64,000 nucleotides of DNA from JBBQXH01 sp963710975 (GTDB taxonomy: Bacteria; Actinomycetota; Thermoleophilia; Gaiellales; Gaiellaceae): NCBI GenBank assembly GCA_963710975.1, contig CAVQCG010000003.1:62001-126000 (forward strand), written 5' to 3'. Within the stretch, counting starts at the first letter, position 1. Every line of letters begins with the position of its first letter. This document shows positions 35,364 to 44,480 of the stretch, piece by piece. Made by a program: the position numbers and the translations under genes. Under the pieces are notes generated by a model. The model made no database searches. It was not told the DNA's origin and worked only from the letters and a program-made list of their open reading frames with translations.

Positions 35364-35481
35364 CCGCTACCAGTCCTTTCGCGTGGGTTCGAACGTCAGG
35401 ACGGCACTCTAGGGCCGGCTCCACGCCGACGCAAGGGACGAATCCCCCGAAAGGTGCACTCCTGAGGACCCGGCTCGCGCG

Positions 35482-36021
35482 TTACGGAGAACGCGTAGGC
35501 ACAGCATCCTGCCCGTGTTGAAGCCGGAGTCCGGCCCGTGTATCCCACAGCGCGACAGCGACGAGGATGGCCGTCGAGGCGGCGAGAAGGACGAGCGTCG
35601 AGGCGACCAGGGCGACGGGGATGAGCGCGCCGAGAGCAAGGATCGCGGCCGGCCGTGACGGCGGCACGTGCCGCCAAGCGCCCACTTGAACAGGGTGTTG
35701 CCTGCGAGATAGAGGACGGGACTGCCCAGGATGACGCAAGCAGTCGCGGCGTCGACATCGTCGCCGGGGGTGCGCGATGGCCAGCTCGTCGCCGGCGGCA
35801 GCGGTGATGATGCCGGCCACCATCGGGATGTGGAAGTAGGAGTATGCGGTCAGGCCAAGGCGCCCAGGGTCGGTGACGGTGGAGATGACCCGGAGTCCTG
35901 CTTCGGCGCCGCGGTCGAAGTAGATCCACCAGAAGGCGACGGTGCCTGTGCCGGACCTCCGCCAAGCCACCACGCCCCTCCCGAAGCAGACCGTTAGGCC
36001 TCCCCGCCACTCGACCGTCAC
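35482..36021 (-). pseudogene. Truncated, frameshifted low-temperature-requirement A (LtrA) gene
   Basis: The frame reads VAFWWIYFDRGAEAGLRVIS then GLTAYSYFHIPMVAGIITAA, a segment of the LtrA membrane family (about 380-400 aa when intact). The following part of LtrA (ILGSPVLYLAGNTLFKWALG) lies in a different frame at about 35680-35760, and the terminal helices (LALGALIPVALVASTLVLL) return to the first. At least two shifts, and the N-terminal half is missing. It begins with a GTG overlapping the XRE gene stop. Confidence 0.75.
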
Positions 36022-36629
36022 CCCTGGGACTGCTCGGCTGACCGTCGGTCCGGGGCCGCGGCCCCTCTCGGTGGACTGACGACGGCGAACGCCGAGGCGG
36101 GTCGCTCTTGCGAGCCGTTCCGGAAGCGGTATCGTCGTCCAGCCTTCAGGTACACACTGTCGCCTGTCTCGAGCGTCATCGCTTCGCCGTCGTCCATTTG
36201 GGCATCGACCGTTCCGCTGACCACGACGAGGAACGTCTCTCCCGGGTAGTCGGAAAACTCGGCGAATCCGCCCGCGGGATCGAACTCGATGCTGACCGGG
36301 AGCATGAGGCGGTTCGCATCCGGAGCGAGCAGAACCATCCTGATCCCTTCGCCCGGGGAGCTCACGTGAGCGTGGTGTCCGTGGCGGAGCACCGCGGCGT
36401 CGGGCTCGGCGACCGGGGGTAGGGCTTCGAGCAGGCTCACGTCGTAGAACTCGCAGAGCCGGATCAGCCGTGAGATGGCGAGGTCGTTCTTTCCGCTTTC
36501 GACGAGGGAGAGGAACGACGCGGAGATGGACGTGGCCTTGCCGACCTCGGTCAGCGTGTGTCCCCGAGCCCGGCGCAGCGACCGCAACCGCTTACCGAGC
36601 TCGGGCTGAAGTGACTCGTGCTCCAACAT
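36018..36629 (-). CDS. XRE-family regulator with cupin domain
   Basis: 203 residues. Helix-turn-helix at about 10-65 (LRSLRRARGHTLTEVGKATS, SASFLSLVESGKNDLAI) and a C-terminal cupin at about 95-190 (SDYPGETFLVVVSGTVDAQM, LETGDSVYLKAG). This architecture senses a small molecule in the cupin and regulates a neighbouring transporter or catabolic gene. It is divergent from the MFS transporter, whose start is 60 bp away, so it probably controls it. Downstream lies the LtrA remnant. Confidence 0.88.
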   Translation of the reverse strand: MLEHESLQPELGKRLRSLRRARGHTLTEVGKATSISASFLSLVESGKNDLAISRLIRLCEFYDVSLLEALPPVAEPDAAVLRHGHHAHVSSPGEGIRMVLLAPDANRLMLPVSIEFDPAGGFAEFSDYPGETFLVVVSGTVDAQMDDGEAMTLETGDSVYLKAGRRYRFRNGSQERPASAFAVVSPPRGAAAPDRRSAEQSQG

Positions 36630-36688
36630 CGAAGAGAGACCGTAGTCGACTCCCTATTTCAATATACTCAATTCATGTTCTGGAGGAT
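36630..36688. promoter_or_regulatory. Divergent promoter region, XRE regulator / MFS transporter
   Basis: The only A+T-rich patch of the neighbourhood. The stretch around 36655-36678 contains two direct TCAAT repeats about 9 bp apart in CAATATACTCAATTCATG, suitable as operator half-sites for the XRE protein. Confidence 0.4.
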
Positions 36689-38119
36689 TTGGCGCGCCGC
36701 CCACGCGCTGTGAGCGGGCGCCGTCCGCACTTCGGTCTGACGTTCGCGGTGCTGGCGAGCGGCGGGCTCGCATTTGCCCTGCTCCAGTCGATGGTGGCTC
36801 CGGCGCTGCCCGAGATCCAGAGGGATCTAGGCGCCTCGACGACCGCGGCCGCGTGGATCCTCACCGGCTACCTGCTGAGCGCGTCGGTCGCCACGCCGAT
36901 CCTGGGGCGGTTCGGGGACATGTTCGGCAAGGAGCGAATGCTCGTAGTCGTTCTTGCCGGCATGGGCGTCGGAACGCTCGTTTCCGCCCTCGCGGGCTCG
37001 ATCACGGTGCTGATCATCGGCCGTGTGATCCAGGGCTTCGGAGGCGCGATCTTCCCGCTCGCCTACGGCATCATCAGGGACGAGTTTCCGCGCGAGCGAG
37101 TCCCGACCGGTATCGCGCTCATCTCGGCGATTCTCGGAATCGGCGCCGGCGCGGGGATCGTCCTCGCCGGGCCGATCGTCGAGCACCTCTCGTATCACTG
37201 GCTCTTCTGGATCCCACTCGTCGTGATCGTGGTGGCAACTATCGCGACGTACCTCTTCGTCCCCGAGTCGCCGGTCAAGAGTCCGGGCCGAGTCGATGTG
37301 CCTGGGGCCGTCCTGCTGTCGGCGTGGCTCGTATTCCTCCTTCTCGGGGTGAGCCAGGCGCCGAGTTGGGGGTGGCTCTCAGCAAGGGTGATCGGCATGT
37401 TCGCGGCCGCGCTGGTCCTCGCGGCGGCTTGGGTTCGCTTCGAGTCGCGCACGCGAGTACCGCTCGTCGACATGCGCATGATGCGCCTCCCAGGCGTCTG
37501 GACGGTCAATGCGACTGCCCTCCTCCTCGGAGTCGGGATGTACAGCTCCTTCGTCCTCGTTCCCCAGTTCGTCGAGATGCCACCCGAGGCGGGGTTCGGC
37601 TTCGGTGCGAGCGTCACCCAGGCGGGCCTCTATCTCCTCCCGTCAACGATCATGATGCTGCTCGTCAGCCCTCTTGCCGGACGCCTGTCCCTTCGGGTCG
37701 GGTCCAAGGTTCCACTGGTCCTCGGAAGCATCCTCGCGACAATCGCGTTCACGCTCCTTGCACTCGCGCACGGCGAGCCGGTCGAGATCTACCTTGCAAC
37801 GGCCGTCCTGGGGGCCGGCATCGGGTTCGCCTACGCCGCGATGGCGAATCTGATCGTGGAGGCGGTCCCCCCCGAGCAGACGGGCGTCGCGACCGGTATG
37901 AACACGATCGCGCGAACAGTCGGCGGCGCGGTCGGGAGCGAGATCTCGGCAAGCGTGATTGCTGGCACGGTTCTCGCGAGCTCCTTTCCAACGGAGGAGG
38001 GCTTCACGATCGCGTTCATCATCGGTGCGGCGTCCATGGTTGTCGGACTCCTCGCGGCACTTCGCGTTCCGTCCACGCGGACGGAACGCATCCTCTCGCC
38101 CGCGGAGGAGACGGCCTAG
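36689..38119 (+). CDS. MFS transporter (drug/metabolite exporter type)
   Basis: About 476 residues with 12-14 membrane helices. MFS motifs: the loop 2-3 GRFGDMFGKERMLVV, the antiporter-type GIGAGAGIVLAGPIVE in helix 5, and repeated Gly-rich helices later. DHA2-type drug exporters are the closest pattern. The start is uncertain: TTG 36689 has a GGAGG only 2 bp away, and GTG 36710 is the alternative. Frames starting upstream at 36470 overlap the XRE gene antisense and are unlikely. Divergent XRE-cupin regulator. Confidence 0.88.
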   Translation: MARRPRAVSGRRPHFGLTFAVLASGGLAFALLQSMVAPALPEIQRDLGASTTAAAWILTGYLLSASVATPILGRFGDMFGKERMLVVVLAGMGVGTLVSALAGSITVLIIGRVIQGFGGAIFPLAYGIIRDEFPRERVPTGIALISAILGIGAGAGIVLAGPIVEHLSYHWLFWIPLVVIVVATIATYLFVPESPVKSPGRVDVPGAVLLSAWLVFLLLGVSQAPSWGWLSARVIGMFAAALVLAAAWVRFESRTRVPLVDMRMMRLPGVWTVNATALLLGVGMYSSFVLVPQFVEMPPEAGFGFGASVTQAGLYLLPSTIMMLLVSPLAGRLSLRVGSKVPLVLGSILATIAFTLLALAHGEPVEIYLATAVLGAGIGFAYAAMANLIVEAVPPEQTGVATGMNTIARTVGGAVGSEISASVIAGTVLASSFPTEEGFTIAFIIGAASMVVGLLAALRVPSTRTERILSPAEETA

Positions 38120-38144
38120 ACAGACAGCATGTCGGCAGCGCCGG

Positions 38145-39521
38145 TCACGCGAGCTCGAGGTACTCGGTCTGTTCCCAGTCCGTCACGTGTCTTTGAAAGC
38201 GCCGTATCTCGTTGTCCTTGATTCCGAGGTAGAGCTGCAGGAACTCGCTTCCGAGAGACGCCTGTAGCGCGGCGTCCGCCCGGAGCGCCGCCAGCGCTTC
38301 GGCGAGCGAGGCCGGAAGACCTGGAAGGTTCATGGCGTACGCGTTGCCGGGAACGAAGTGAGTGTCGTCGGGCCCCTCGTCGAGGCCGAGCATGCCGGCC
38401 GCGAGCATTCCGGCGGCAGCGACGTACGGGTTCGTGGCCGCTTCCGGCAGCCTGCTTTCCACGCGCGTGTCCGAGTCTCGGTCGAGCGGGATCCGGATCA
38501 TGGTCGTGCGGTTCTCGAAGCCCCAGCTGACGTTCCACGGTGCGAATGAGTTGGGGGCGTAGCGCTTGTAGCCATTCAGGGTCGGCGTTACGAGAGCTGT
38601 CAGCCCATGCGCGTGCCTGACCAGCCCGCCGACCCACGAGCGAAGCAGCCGCCGAGACACCGTCGGGATCGGCAGGGTCGGAGAAGACGTTCAGCCCGTC
38701 CGCGACCAGCGAGCGACAGATGCACGTGACAGCCACTCGCTGCGCGCCCATTCAGCGGTTTGGTCATGAACGACGCAATAACGCCCTGCTCGCGGAGGAT
38801 CTCCTTTACCGCGAGCCGAAAGAAGAACGCGCGGTCGACGCCGTAGAGGCCCGCTGACGGATCGAAATTGATCTCCAGCTGCCCGGGGCCGTACTCGTGA
38901 ATCATGTCCGTCAGGTCGATGCCCGCCCCTGCAAGGTTGCGCCGTAGCGCTTCGATCAGCGGCTCGGCCTGCCGGTAGCGGATCTGGTGGAGCGCCTGGC
39001 CGTCCGGCGTCGTCGGAACCAGCTCTCCGTTCTCGCGACGGAAGGTGTAGAACTCGAACTCCCAGCCCCATGTCACGTCGAGACCCAGCCTGCCGAGCTG
39101 GTCGAGTACCCGTCGCAACGTCAGTCGCGGAGCTGCGAGCGCGGGCCTCCCATCAGAGAAGTACGGATCCGCCATCACAACCGCCGTCCCCGGGCTCCAC
39201 GGACTCAGGAACACCGAGTCGCAATCTGGAAACAACAGAAACGACTGGCCGGCCGCTTCGAATCCATAGCCCGTACCGCTCACAAAATCCGCGGCGAAGT
39301 CGAGAGACAGCACCCCCGACTGATAGCCGACACCCTCCTCGACATGCCCTGCGAAACCGGCCCACCGGGATCGCCTTCACCCGACTCGTGCCAGACACGT
39401 CGCACATACTCACCAACACCGTGTGAACGCCGCGCTCCGAGAACATCGCGACCGTCTCGTCAAGACGATCCAGATGATGCAACCCGGCAAGGCCATGCCG
39501 CTCGACGAAGCTCTCGGTCAC
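38145..39521 (-). pseudogene. Glutamine-synthetase-family pseudogene (three frame changes)
   Basis: A gamma-glutamyl ligase-like gene read in three frames. The N-terminus (MTESFVERHGLAGLHHLDRL to VKAIPVGRF) stops matching at about 39353 where an extra base shifts the frame; then AGHVEEGVGYQSGVLSLDF through WGWEFEFYTF and GCHVHLSL up to about 38710; then VADGLNVFSDPADPDGVS up to about 38660; and finally LLRSWVGGLVRHAHGLTALV to LYLGIKDNEIRRFQRHV at the end. Reassembled, it is a complete GS-type protein of about 450 aa, most like GmaS-type ligases, and differs from the intact copy at 14094-15488. Inactive as written. Confidence 0.82.
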
Positions 39522-39611
39522 AACTCGTAAGACTCACTGACGAGCGTGACCGGCGCAAACCCCCTGCGATTCACGTCGACGAATCCGCGCCCTCCAGGAG
39601 TCGGCGCTCGT

Positions 39612-41606
39612 TCATTGAAGACTTCGGATCGCTTGGACGACTGCCTCTGTGCCCGGCAGCGTCGACTGCTCGAGGTCCTTCTGATAGGGGACTGGCCGGT
39701 GCGGCGCTCCGACGCGAACGATCGGTGCGTCGAGGTTCCAGAAGCCGTGCTGGGCGACTGCGGCGGCGATCTCGGCCCCGATGCCGCAGAATTGGACTGC
39801 TTCGTGAGCGATCACGATGCGGCCGGTCTTCGCCACCGACTCGAGGATCGTGTCGAGGTCGAGTGGGTACAAGGTTCGAGGATCGATTACCTCCACGCTT
39901 GTCCCCTCGTGATGCAGTCGCTCTGCCGCGCGCAACGCCGCGGGTACGAGAGCCTGGGTCGCCACGACCGTGACGTCGGATCCGGCACGCTTGACGTCGG
40001 CCTTCCCAAGAGGAAGTACGTAGGGCCCCTCTGGCACCGGGCTCTCGCCGAACAGCAGTGACTTCGCCTCCAAGAAGACCACCGGGTTGTCGTCGCGGAT
40101 GGCTGCCGCGAGTAGGCCCTTGGCATCGGCGGGAGAGGATGGGGCGACCACGACGAGCCCCGGGATGTGCGCGAACCATGCCTCGAGGCTTTGCGAATGC
40201 TGGGCCGCAAGGCGGATGCCGCCGCCCGACGGGCCCCGCACGACGAGCGGAACGTGCACGGCTCCGCCGGTCATGAATCGAAGCTTCGCGGCCTGGTTGA
40301 CGATTGCGTCTGCAGCAAGCGTGACGAAGTCGAAGATCTGCAGCTCGACTACAGGCCGCAAGCCAGTGAGGGCTGCGCCGACGGCCATGCCGACGAATCC
40401 TCCCTCCGAGATCGGCGTGTTCCGGACTCGGGCTTCGCCGAACTGTTCCCACAGGCCCTCCGTGGCACGGAAGATCCCGCCCAGCCGCCCGACATCCTCG
40501 CCTATCACGACGACGCTCTCGTCGACCTCCATCTCGAGGCGGAGTGCCTCTCGCACGGCGCCGTAGAAATCCAAGGGGCGCTCGCTACTGGTCGGCGACG
40601 ACCTCTCAGGCGCGTGGGGCACGTAGACGACGTCGTCGAGCTCGCCCTCACCGACGACCGGCTCTCCCTCCGCCCACCTGATCGCATCCTCGAGCTCTGC
40701 GTCGACTCCATCACGCACGGCGCCCAGCAACTCGGCCTCGACACCGAGCTCGAGGAGAGCCGACTCGACGCGAGCGACGGGATCGCGGCGTGTCCACACC
40801 TCTTCCTCGTGAGGATCGCGCCGATCGGGGAGGTTCGTCCGCATCGAGTGTTGCATCCTGCGATAGGTGGTGGCCTCGATCAATGTGGGGCCGTTGCCGT
40901 CTCGAGCGCGGCGTACAGCTGCCTCGGCGGCGGTCCGTACCGCCACAACGTCGTTGCCGTCGACAGTCGCTCCGGGCATTCCGTACGCCGCGGCCCGCTC
41001 GGCGATGCTCTCGACGGCTCTCACCTCGCGCCATTCAGTAGACAATGCGAATTGGTTGTTCTCGCAGACGAAGACGACCGGTAGCTGCCAGACGGAGGCG
41101 AGGTTCATCGCCTCGTGTGTGAGTCCCTGGTTGACGGCTCCGTCTCCGAAGAAGACGACAGTGACCTGCCCACTACCGCGGAGCTGTGCGCTGAGAGCCG
41201 ATCCGCATCCGATCGGGAGGCCGGCACCGACGATGCCGTTGCAGCCGAGTACCCCGAGCTCGATGTCGGCGATGTGCATCGAGCCGCCCAGGCCGCGGCA
41301 ATAGCCGCTTGACCTGCCCATGAGCTCGGCCATCATGCGCCGAACGTCCGCGCCCTTCGCGATGAGGTGACCGTGGCTGCGGTGGTGTCCCACGATGTAG
41401 TCATCGGCGCGGAGTGCGGACGCGGTTCCGACGGCGATCGCCTCCTGTCCGATACAGCTGTGTGCGGTACCGGTCACGACGCCGGCCGCGAAGAGCTCGG
41501 CCGTCCGTTCCTCGAACCGCCTGATCAGGTACAGCTGCCGATACGCGATCTGCAGTTCGCCCCGGTCGACCGGCGACGCTGCTCCCATTGGCTCTGCAGG
41601 CGTCAT
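39612..41606 (-). CDS. Fused alpha-beta E1 component of a 2-oxo-acid/acetoin-type dehydrogenase
   Basis: 664 residues carrying both E1 subunits in one chain. N-terminal alpha part: GTAHSCIGQEAIAVG, HHRSHGHLIAKG and the thiamin-diphosphate motif GDGAVNQGLTHEAMN at about 154-168. C-terminal beta part: VVIGEDVGRLGGIF, RNTPISEGGFVGMAVGAALT and the FCGIGAEIAA end. ATG at 41606 follows GGAGTGGAG; the open frame to 42731 is antisense to the SDR. No E2 or E3 gene is in the window, so lipoyl transfer partners are remote or absent. Divergent from the SDR / CoA-transferase operon. Confidence 0.9.
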   Translation of the reverse strand: MTPAEPMGAASPVDRGELQIAYRQLYLIRRFEERTAELFAAGVVTGTAHSCIGQEAIAVGTASALRADDYIVGHHRSHGHLIAKGADVRRMMAELMGRSSGYCRGLGGSMHIADIELGVLGCNGIVGAGLPIGCGSALSAQLRGSGQVTVVFFGDGAVNQGLTHEAMNLASVWQLPVVFVCENNQFALSTEWREVRAVESIAERAAAYGMPGATVDGNDVVAVRTAAEAAVRRARDGNGPTLIEATTYRRMQHSMRTNLPDRRDPHEEEVWTRRDPVARVESALLELGVEAELLGAVRDGVDAELEDAIRWAEGEPVVGEGELDDVVYVPHAPERSSPTSSERPLDFYGAVREALRLEMEVDESVVVIGEDVGRLGGIFRATEGLWEQFGEARVRNTPISEGGFVGMAVGAALTGLRPVVELQIFDFVTLAADAIVNQAAKLRFMTGGAVHVPLVVRGPSGGGIRLAAQHSQSLEAWFAHIPGLVVVAPSSPADAKGLLAAAIRDDNPVVFLEAKSLLFGESPVPEGPYVLPLGKADVKRAGSDVTVVATQALVPAALRAAERLHHEGTSVEVIDPRTLYPLDLDTILESVAKTGRIVIAHEAVQFCGIGAEIAAAVAQHGFWNLDAPIVRVGAPHRPVPYQKDLEQSTLPGTEAVVQAIRSLQ

Positions 41607-41708
41607 GCCGCTCCACTCCGCCGCGGCAGTTCTCGTGCGGGACAGAGGGTGGCCTCGCGGATCATTGTGTTCACTGCGACCGCTGGGTTGGGCATCTTCA
41701 CATGGATG

Positions 41709-41734
41709 ATGCATGAAAGAGAAGAAAGATGCAT
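41709..41734. promoter_or_regulatory. Twin ATGCAT palindromes, 20 bp apart (putative operator)
   Basis: ATGCAT occurs at 41709-41714 and 41729-41734, exactly two helical turns apart, in the 240-bp divergent region between the E1 gene and the SDR operon. Directly downstream, ATTCTCG is repeated at 41736 and 41753. Suitable for cooperative binding by FCD-type dimers, two of which are encoded in the operon. Confidence 0.45.
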
Positions 41735-41846
41735 TATTCTCGCCAATGCGGTATTCTCGGCCCGGGATGACACAGGTTCCGCGCCTCTCGAACGCTGGTG
41801 CACCGCTTCTCCCAGCCTGCGGTCGCGGGGGGATGGGCAGGCGTCC

Positions 41847-42632
41847 GTGAGGCTCGAGCAGGATGTGGCGATCGTCACGGGCGGAGGGCGGGGGCTCGGT
41901 GCTGCAATCGCCCGTGCGCTCGCAGCCGAAGGCTGTTCGGTGGCCGTGACGGACGTCGACACAGAGGCGGCCGTGGCGCTCGCCGGCGAGATCGGCGGCA
42001 AGACGGTCGGGCTCTATCTCGATGTTCGCGACCGACCGTCGATCGAAGCGGCCCTCTCCGAGGCCGTGGAGCGGCTGGGGGAGATCTCTGTCCTCGTGAA
42101 CAACGCGGGTATCAACCGGGTCGGGCCATCCGAGGCATACGACGAGGCTGTCTGGAACGACGTTGTGGAGATCAACCTCACCGGCGTTTTCCGCTGCTGT
42201 CAGGTTGTCGGCGCGCGGATGTTGGCAGCCAGGCGGGGCTCGATCGTCAACCTCGCGTCGGTGCACTCGCGGATCGCGAGCCCTGGCCGGGCGGCCTATT
42301 GCGCCACGAAGACCGGGCTTGTCGGGCTCACGCGCGCACTGGCGGTCGAGTGGGCCTCGCGAGGTGTTCGGGTGAACGCGGTGGCGCCCGGGTACATGAA
42401 TACGCGTCTCACCAGGGACGCGATCGAGTCGGGACTGATCTCCGAGAGCGAACTCCTGGATCGGATCCCGCTCGGCCGGCTCGGCACGCCAGAGCATGTC
42501 GCCCGATCGGTCGTGTTCCTCGCCTCCTCGGAGTCGGAGTACGTCACCGGCACGACGCTCGAGACCGACGGTGGCTACGTGGCCTTTGGCGCACCCGGTC
42601 CCGCCAGTCGGATCCCACCGCCTCTCGCGTGA
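41847..42632 (+). CDS. Short-chain dehydrogenase/reductase (SDR)
   Basis: 261-residue classical SDR. TGGGRGLGAAIARAL cofactor loop (11-25), NNAG (85-88), catalytic Ser138, Tyr151 and Lys155, and the C-terminal SEYVTGTTLETDGG. GTG start at 41847, chosen because similarity begins there; the open frame reaches far upstream through the promoter region. First gene of the operon; the stop overlaps the CoA-transferase start (TGATG). Probably oxidises a hydroxy-acid intermediate, unproven. Confidence 0.9.
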   Translation: MRLEQDVAIVTGGGRGLGAAIARALAAEGCSVAVTDVDTEAAVALAGEIGGKTVGLYLDVRDRPSIEAALSEAVERLGEISVLVNNAGINRVGPSEAYDEAVWNDVVEINLTGVFRCCQVVGARMLAARRGSIVNLASVHSRIASPGRAAYCATKTGLVGLTRALAVEWASRGVRVNAVAPGYMNTRLTRDAIESGLISESELLDRIPLGRLGTPEHVARSVVFLASSESEYVTGTTLETDGGYVAFGAPGPASRIPPPLA

Positions 42633-43813
42633 TGACGGAGCGCATGCCCCTCTCCGGAATCGTCGTGGTCGCTCTCGAGCACTCCGTTGCAGGGCCGCTT
42701 TGCACGCGCATCCTGGGCGACCTGGGCGCAACCGTCGTCAAAGTCGAGCGGCCCGGCGGAGGTGATTTCGCGCGCTACTGGGACGACCACGTGGCGGGAG
42801 AGGGCGCCCAGTTCTGGTGGCTGAACCGCAACAAACGGAGCGTCGTGCTCGATCTGAAGGAGCCAGATGAGCGCGCGCGTTTCGACGAATTGCTCGAATC
42901 GGCCGATGTTCTCGTCAACAACCTGAGCCCGCGTGGAGCCGACCGTCTCGGCCTGACCGACTCGAGCTTCGACGAGCGGTACCCGCAGCTTGTCCACTGC
43001 CAGATCTCGGGGTATGGGCACGACGGCCCGTTTCGCGATCGGAAGGCCTACGACATGCTGGTTCAGGGAGAGGTCGGGTTCATGAGCCTCACCGGCACGC
43101 CGGATCAGGCTTGTCGTATCGGCGTGTCCATCTGCGACGTCTCGACCGGGATCTACGCAGCGCTCCTCGTTCTCGCCGCGTTGCGTGATCGCGACTCGCT
43201 CGGTGTCGGTCGGCGGCTGGACGTGTCGATGTTCGACGTTGCGACCGAGTTCGCGGCGCCGATGCTTCTGAGCTACCTGAACGCCGACGTCGTCTACCCA
43301 CGTCTGGCCGACCATCACCACGCGCTCGCTCCATACGGCGTATTCCGCTGTGCGGATGGGGTGGAGATACTGCTCGCCGTCCACCAGGACGCCGAATGGC
43401 AAAGGCTGTGCACCACGCTGCTCGACGATCCAACGCTCGGCATCGACGCACGGTTTGCGACGACGCTCGATCGCCTCGCGCATCGCGAGACGATCGCCAG
43501 TCTCGTCGGAAGCGCGCTCGGACGGCTGAGCTACGCCGACGCGGTCAGCACGCTCGATGGCGCAGGGATCGCGCACGCAGCTGTGAACGGGATGTCGCAA
43601 CTTGCGACGCACGACGTGCTGCGCCGGCGAGGGATCATCGCGGAGATCGACGGCGGAGACGACGCCGCGGTCAGCGCGTTCGTCGGCATCGCAGAGCGCC
43701 TGTTCGACCCCGACGGGGATCGGGAATCGCGGCCACCGAGGCTCAATCAGCACGCCGCCGATCTGGTTGCGTTGACAGGCGCAGATCATGGGAGACCAAC
43801 GGCGGATGGCTAG
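42632..43813 (+). CDS. Class III CoA-transferase (CaiB/BaiF family)
   Basis: 393-residue family III CoA-transferase. N-terminal LSGIVVVALEHSVAGPLCTR and LGDLGATVVKVERPGGGD, NRNKRSVVLDLKEP, the catalytic Asp in RKAYDMLVQGEVG (Asp141) and GRRLDVSMFDV. Such enzymes swap CoA between carboxylates, activating a substrate for catabolism (for example carnitine, formate/oxalate or bile acids). Follows the SDR with a one-base overlap. The neighbouring SDR, MBL and TIM-barrel genes point to an acyl-CoA route for an unidentified carboxylate. Confidence 0.92.
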   Translation: MTERMPLSGIVVVALEHSVAGPLCTRILGDLGATVVKVERPGGGDFARYWDDHVAGEGAQFWWLNRNKRSVVLDLKEPDERARFDELLESADVLVNNLSPRGADRLGLTDSSFDERYPQLVHCQISGYGHDGPFRDRKAYDMLVQGEVGFMSLTGTPDQACRIGVSICDVSTGIYAALLVLAALRDRDSLGVGRRLDVSMFDVATEFAAPMLLSYLNADVVYPRLADHHHALAPYGVFRCADGVEILLAVHQDAEWQRLCTTLLDDPTLGIDARFATTLDRLAHRETIASLVGSALGRLSYADAVSTLDGAGIAHAAVNGMSQLATHDVLRRRGIIAEIDGGDDAAVSAFVGIAERLFDPDGDRESRPPRLNQHAADLVALTGADHGRPTADG

Positions 43814-44477
43814 GCAGCTCACGAAGAAGGACGGGATCCTCGAGGAACTCCGGGCGCTGATCGCCTCCGGCGAGATTGCGCGGGGCTCTCGGATCCGCCA
43901 GAACGAGCTCGCGACCCGGTTCTCGTCGAGCGTCACTCCGGTTCGGGAGGCACTGAGGCAGCTCCAAGTCGAAGGGGTCATCGACGGCGAGCCCTACCGC
44001 GGCGCGCGTGTAGCGGAGGCCGATCTCGACTCGATCAAGGGCGTCTACATCGCGCGGCGTCTCGTCGAGCCGTATGCCGCGCAGCGTGCCGCCCTCCGGA
44101 TTTCGCGACGAGAGCTCGACGAGGTGAACCAGCTCATCGAGCGGATGACGGCGGCTCGCGCGGCGGGGGATGGAGCGCGGGCTAGCGCGGCGAACCACGA
44201 CTTTCACTTCGCTCTCTACGACCGGTGCGGCATCCCGTCTCTCACGCGGCGCATCCGGGATCTCTGGATGGCCTACCCGTGGGACATCCTGCACATCCTG
44301 CGCGATACGGCAAGGCTTGCAGTCGAGCACCGTTCGATCCTCGACGCCGTGCGCGCCGGGGACATGCCGTCGATCGCCGAGGCGGTCGAGAACCACATCG
44401 CCGGCGGATATCGGGAGCTCGTCCAGCACCTGGCCGACAGGCTCGGCCCCGATCCGTTCGAGCTCGACGTCGACTGA
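43806..44477 (+). CDS. GntR-family regulator, FCD type (copy 1 of operon)
   Basis: 223 residues. Winged helix at about 10-75 (LRALIASGEIARGSRIRQNE, SSVTPVREALRQLQVEG, GEPYRGARV) and an FCD ligand domain with NHDFHFALYDRCGIPSLTRR. ATG 43806 overlaps the CoA-transferase stop; an ATG at 43788 is possible. Together with the paralogue at 45982 it shares TPVREALR, RCGIPSL and a GPDPF ending, so the two are duplicates within one operon. Likely autoregulatory. Confidence 0.88.
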   Translation: MARQLTKKDGILEELRALIASGEIARGSRIRQNELATRFSSSVTPVREALRQLQVEGVIDGEPYRGARVAEADLDSIKGVYIARRLVEPYAAQRAALRISRRELDEVNQLIERMTAARAAGDGARASAANHDFHFALYDRCGIPSLTRRIRDLWMAYPWDILHILRDTARLAVEHRSILDAVRAGDMPSIAEAVENHIAGGYRELVQHLADRLGPDPFELDVD

Positions 44478-44480
44478 GCC

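Noticed and set aside
41607..42731. N-terminal extension of the E1 gene to a 1039-residue frame
   Set aside because: The extra part is antisense to the SDR/CoA-transferase start and their promoter region; homology begins at 41606 behind a good ribosome site.
42575..43981. 468-codon minus-strand frame
   Set aside because: Antisense to the class III CoA-transferase; no domain signature.
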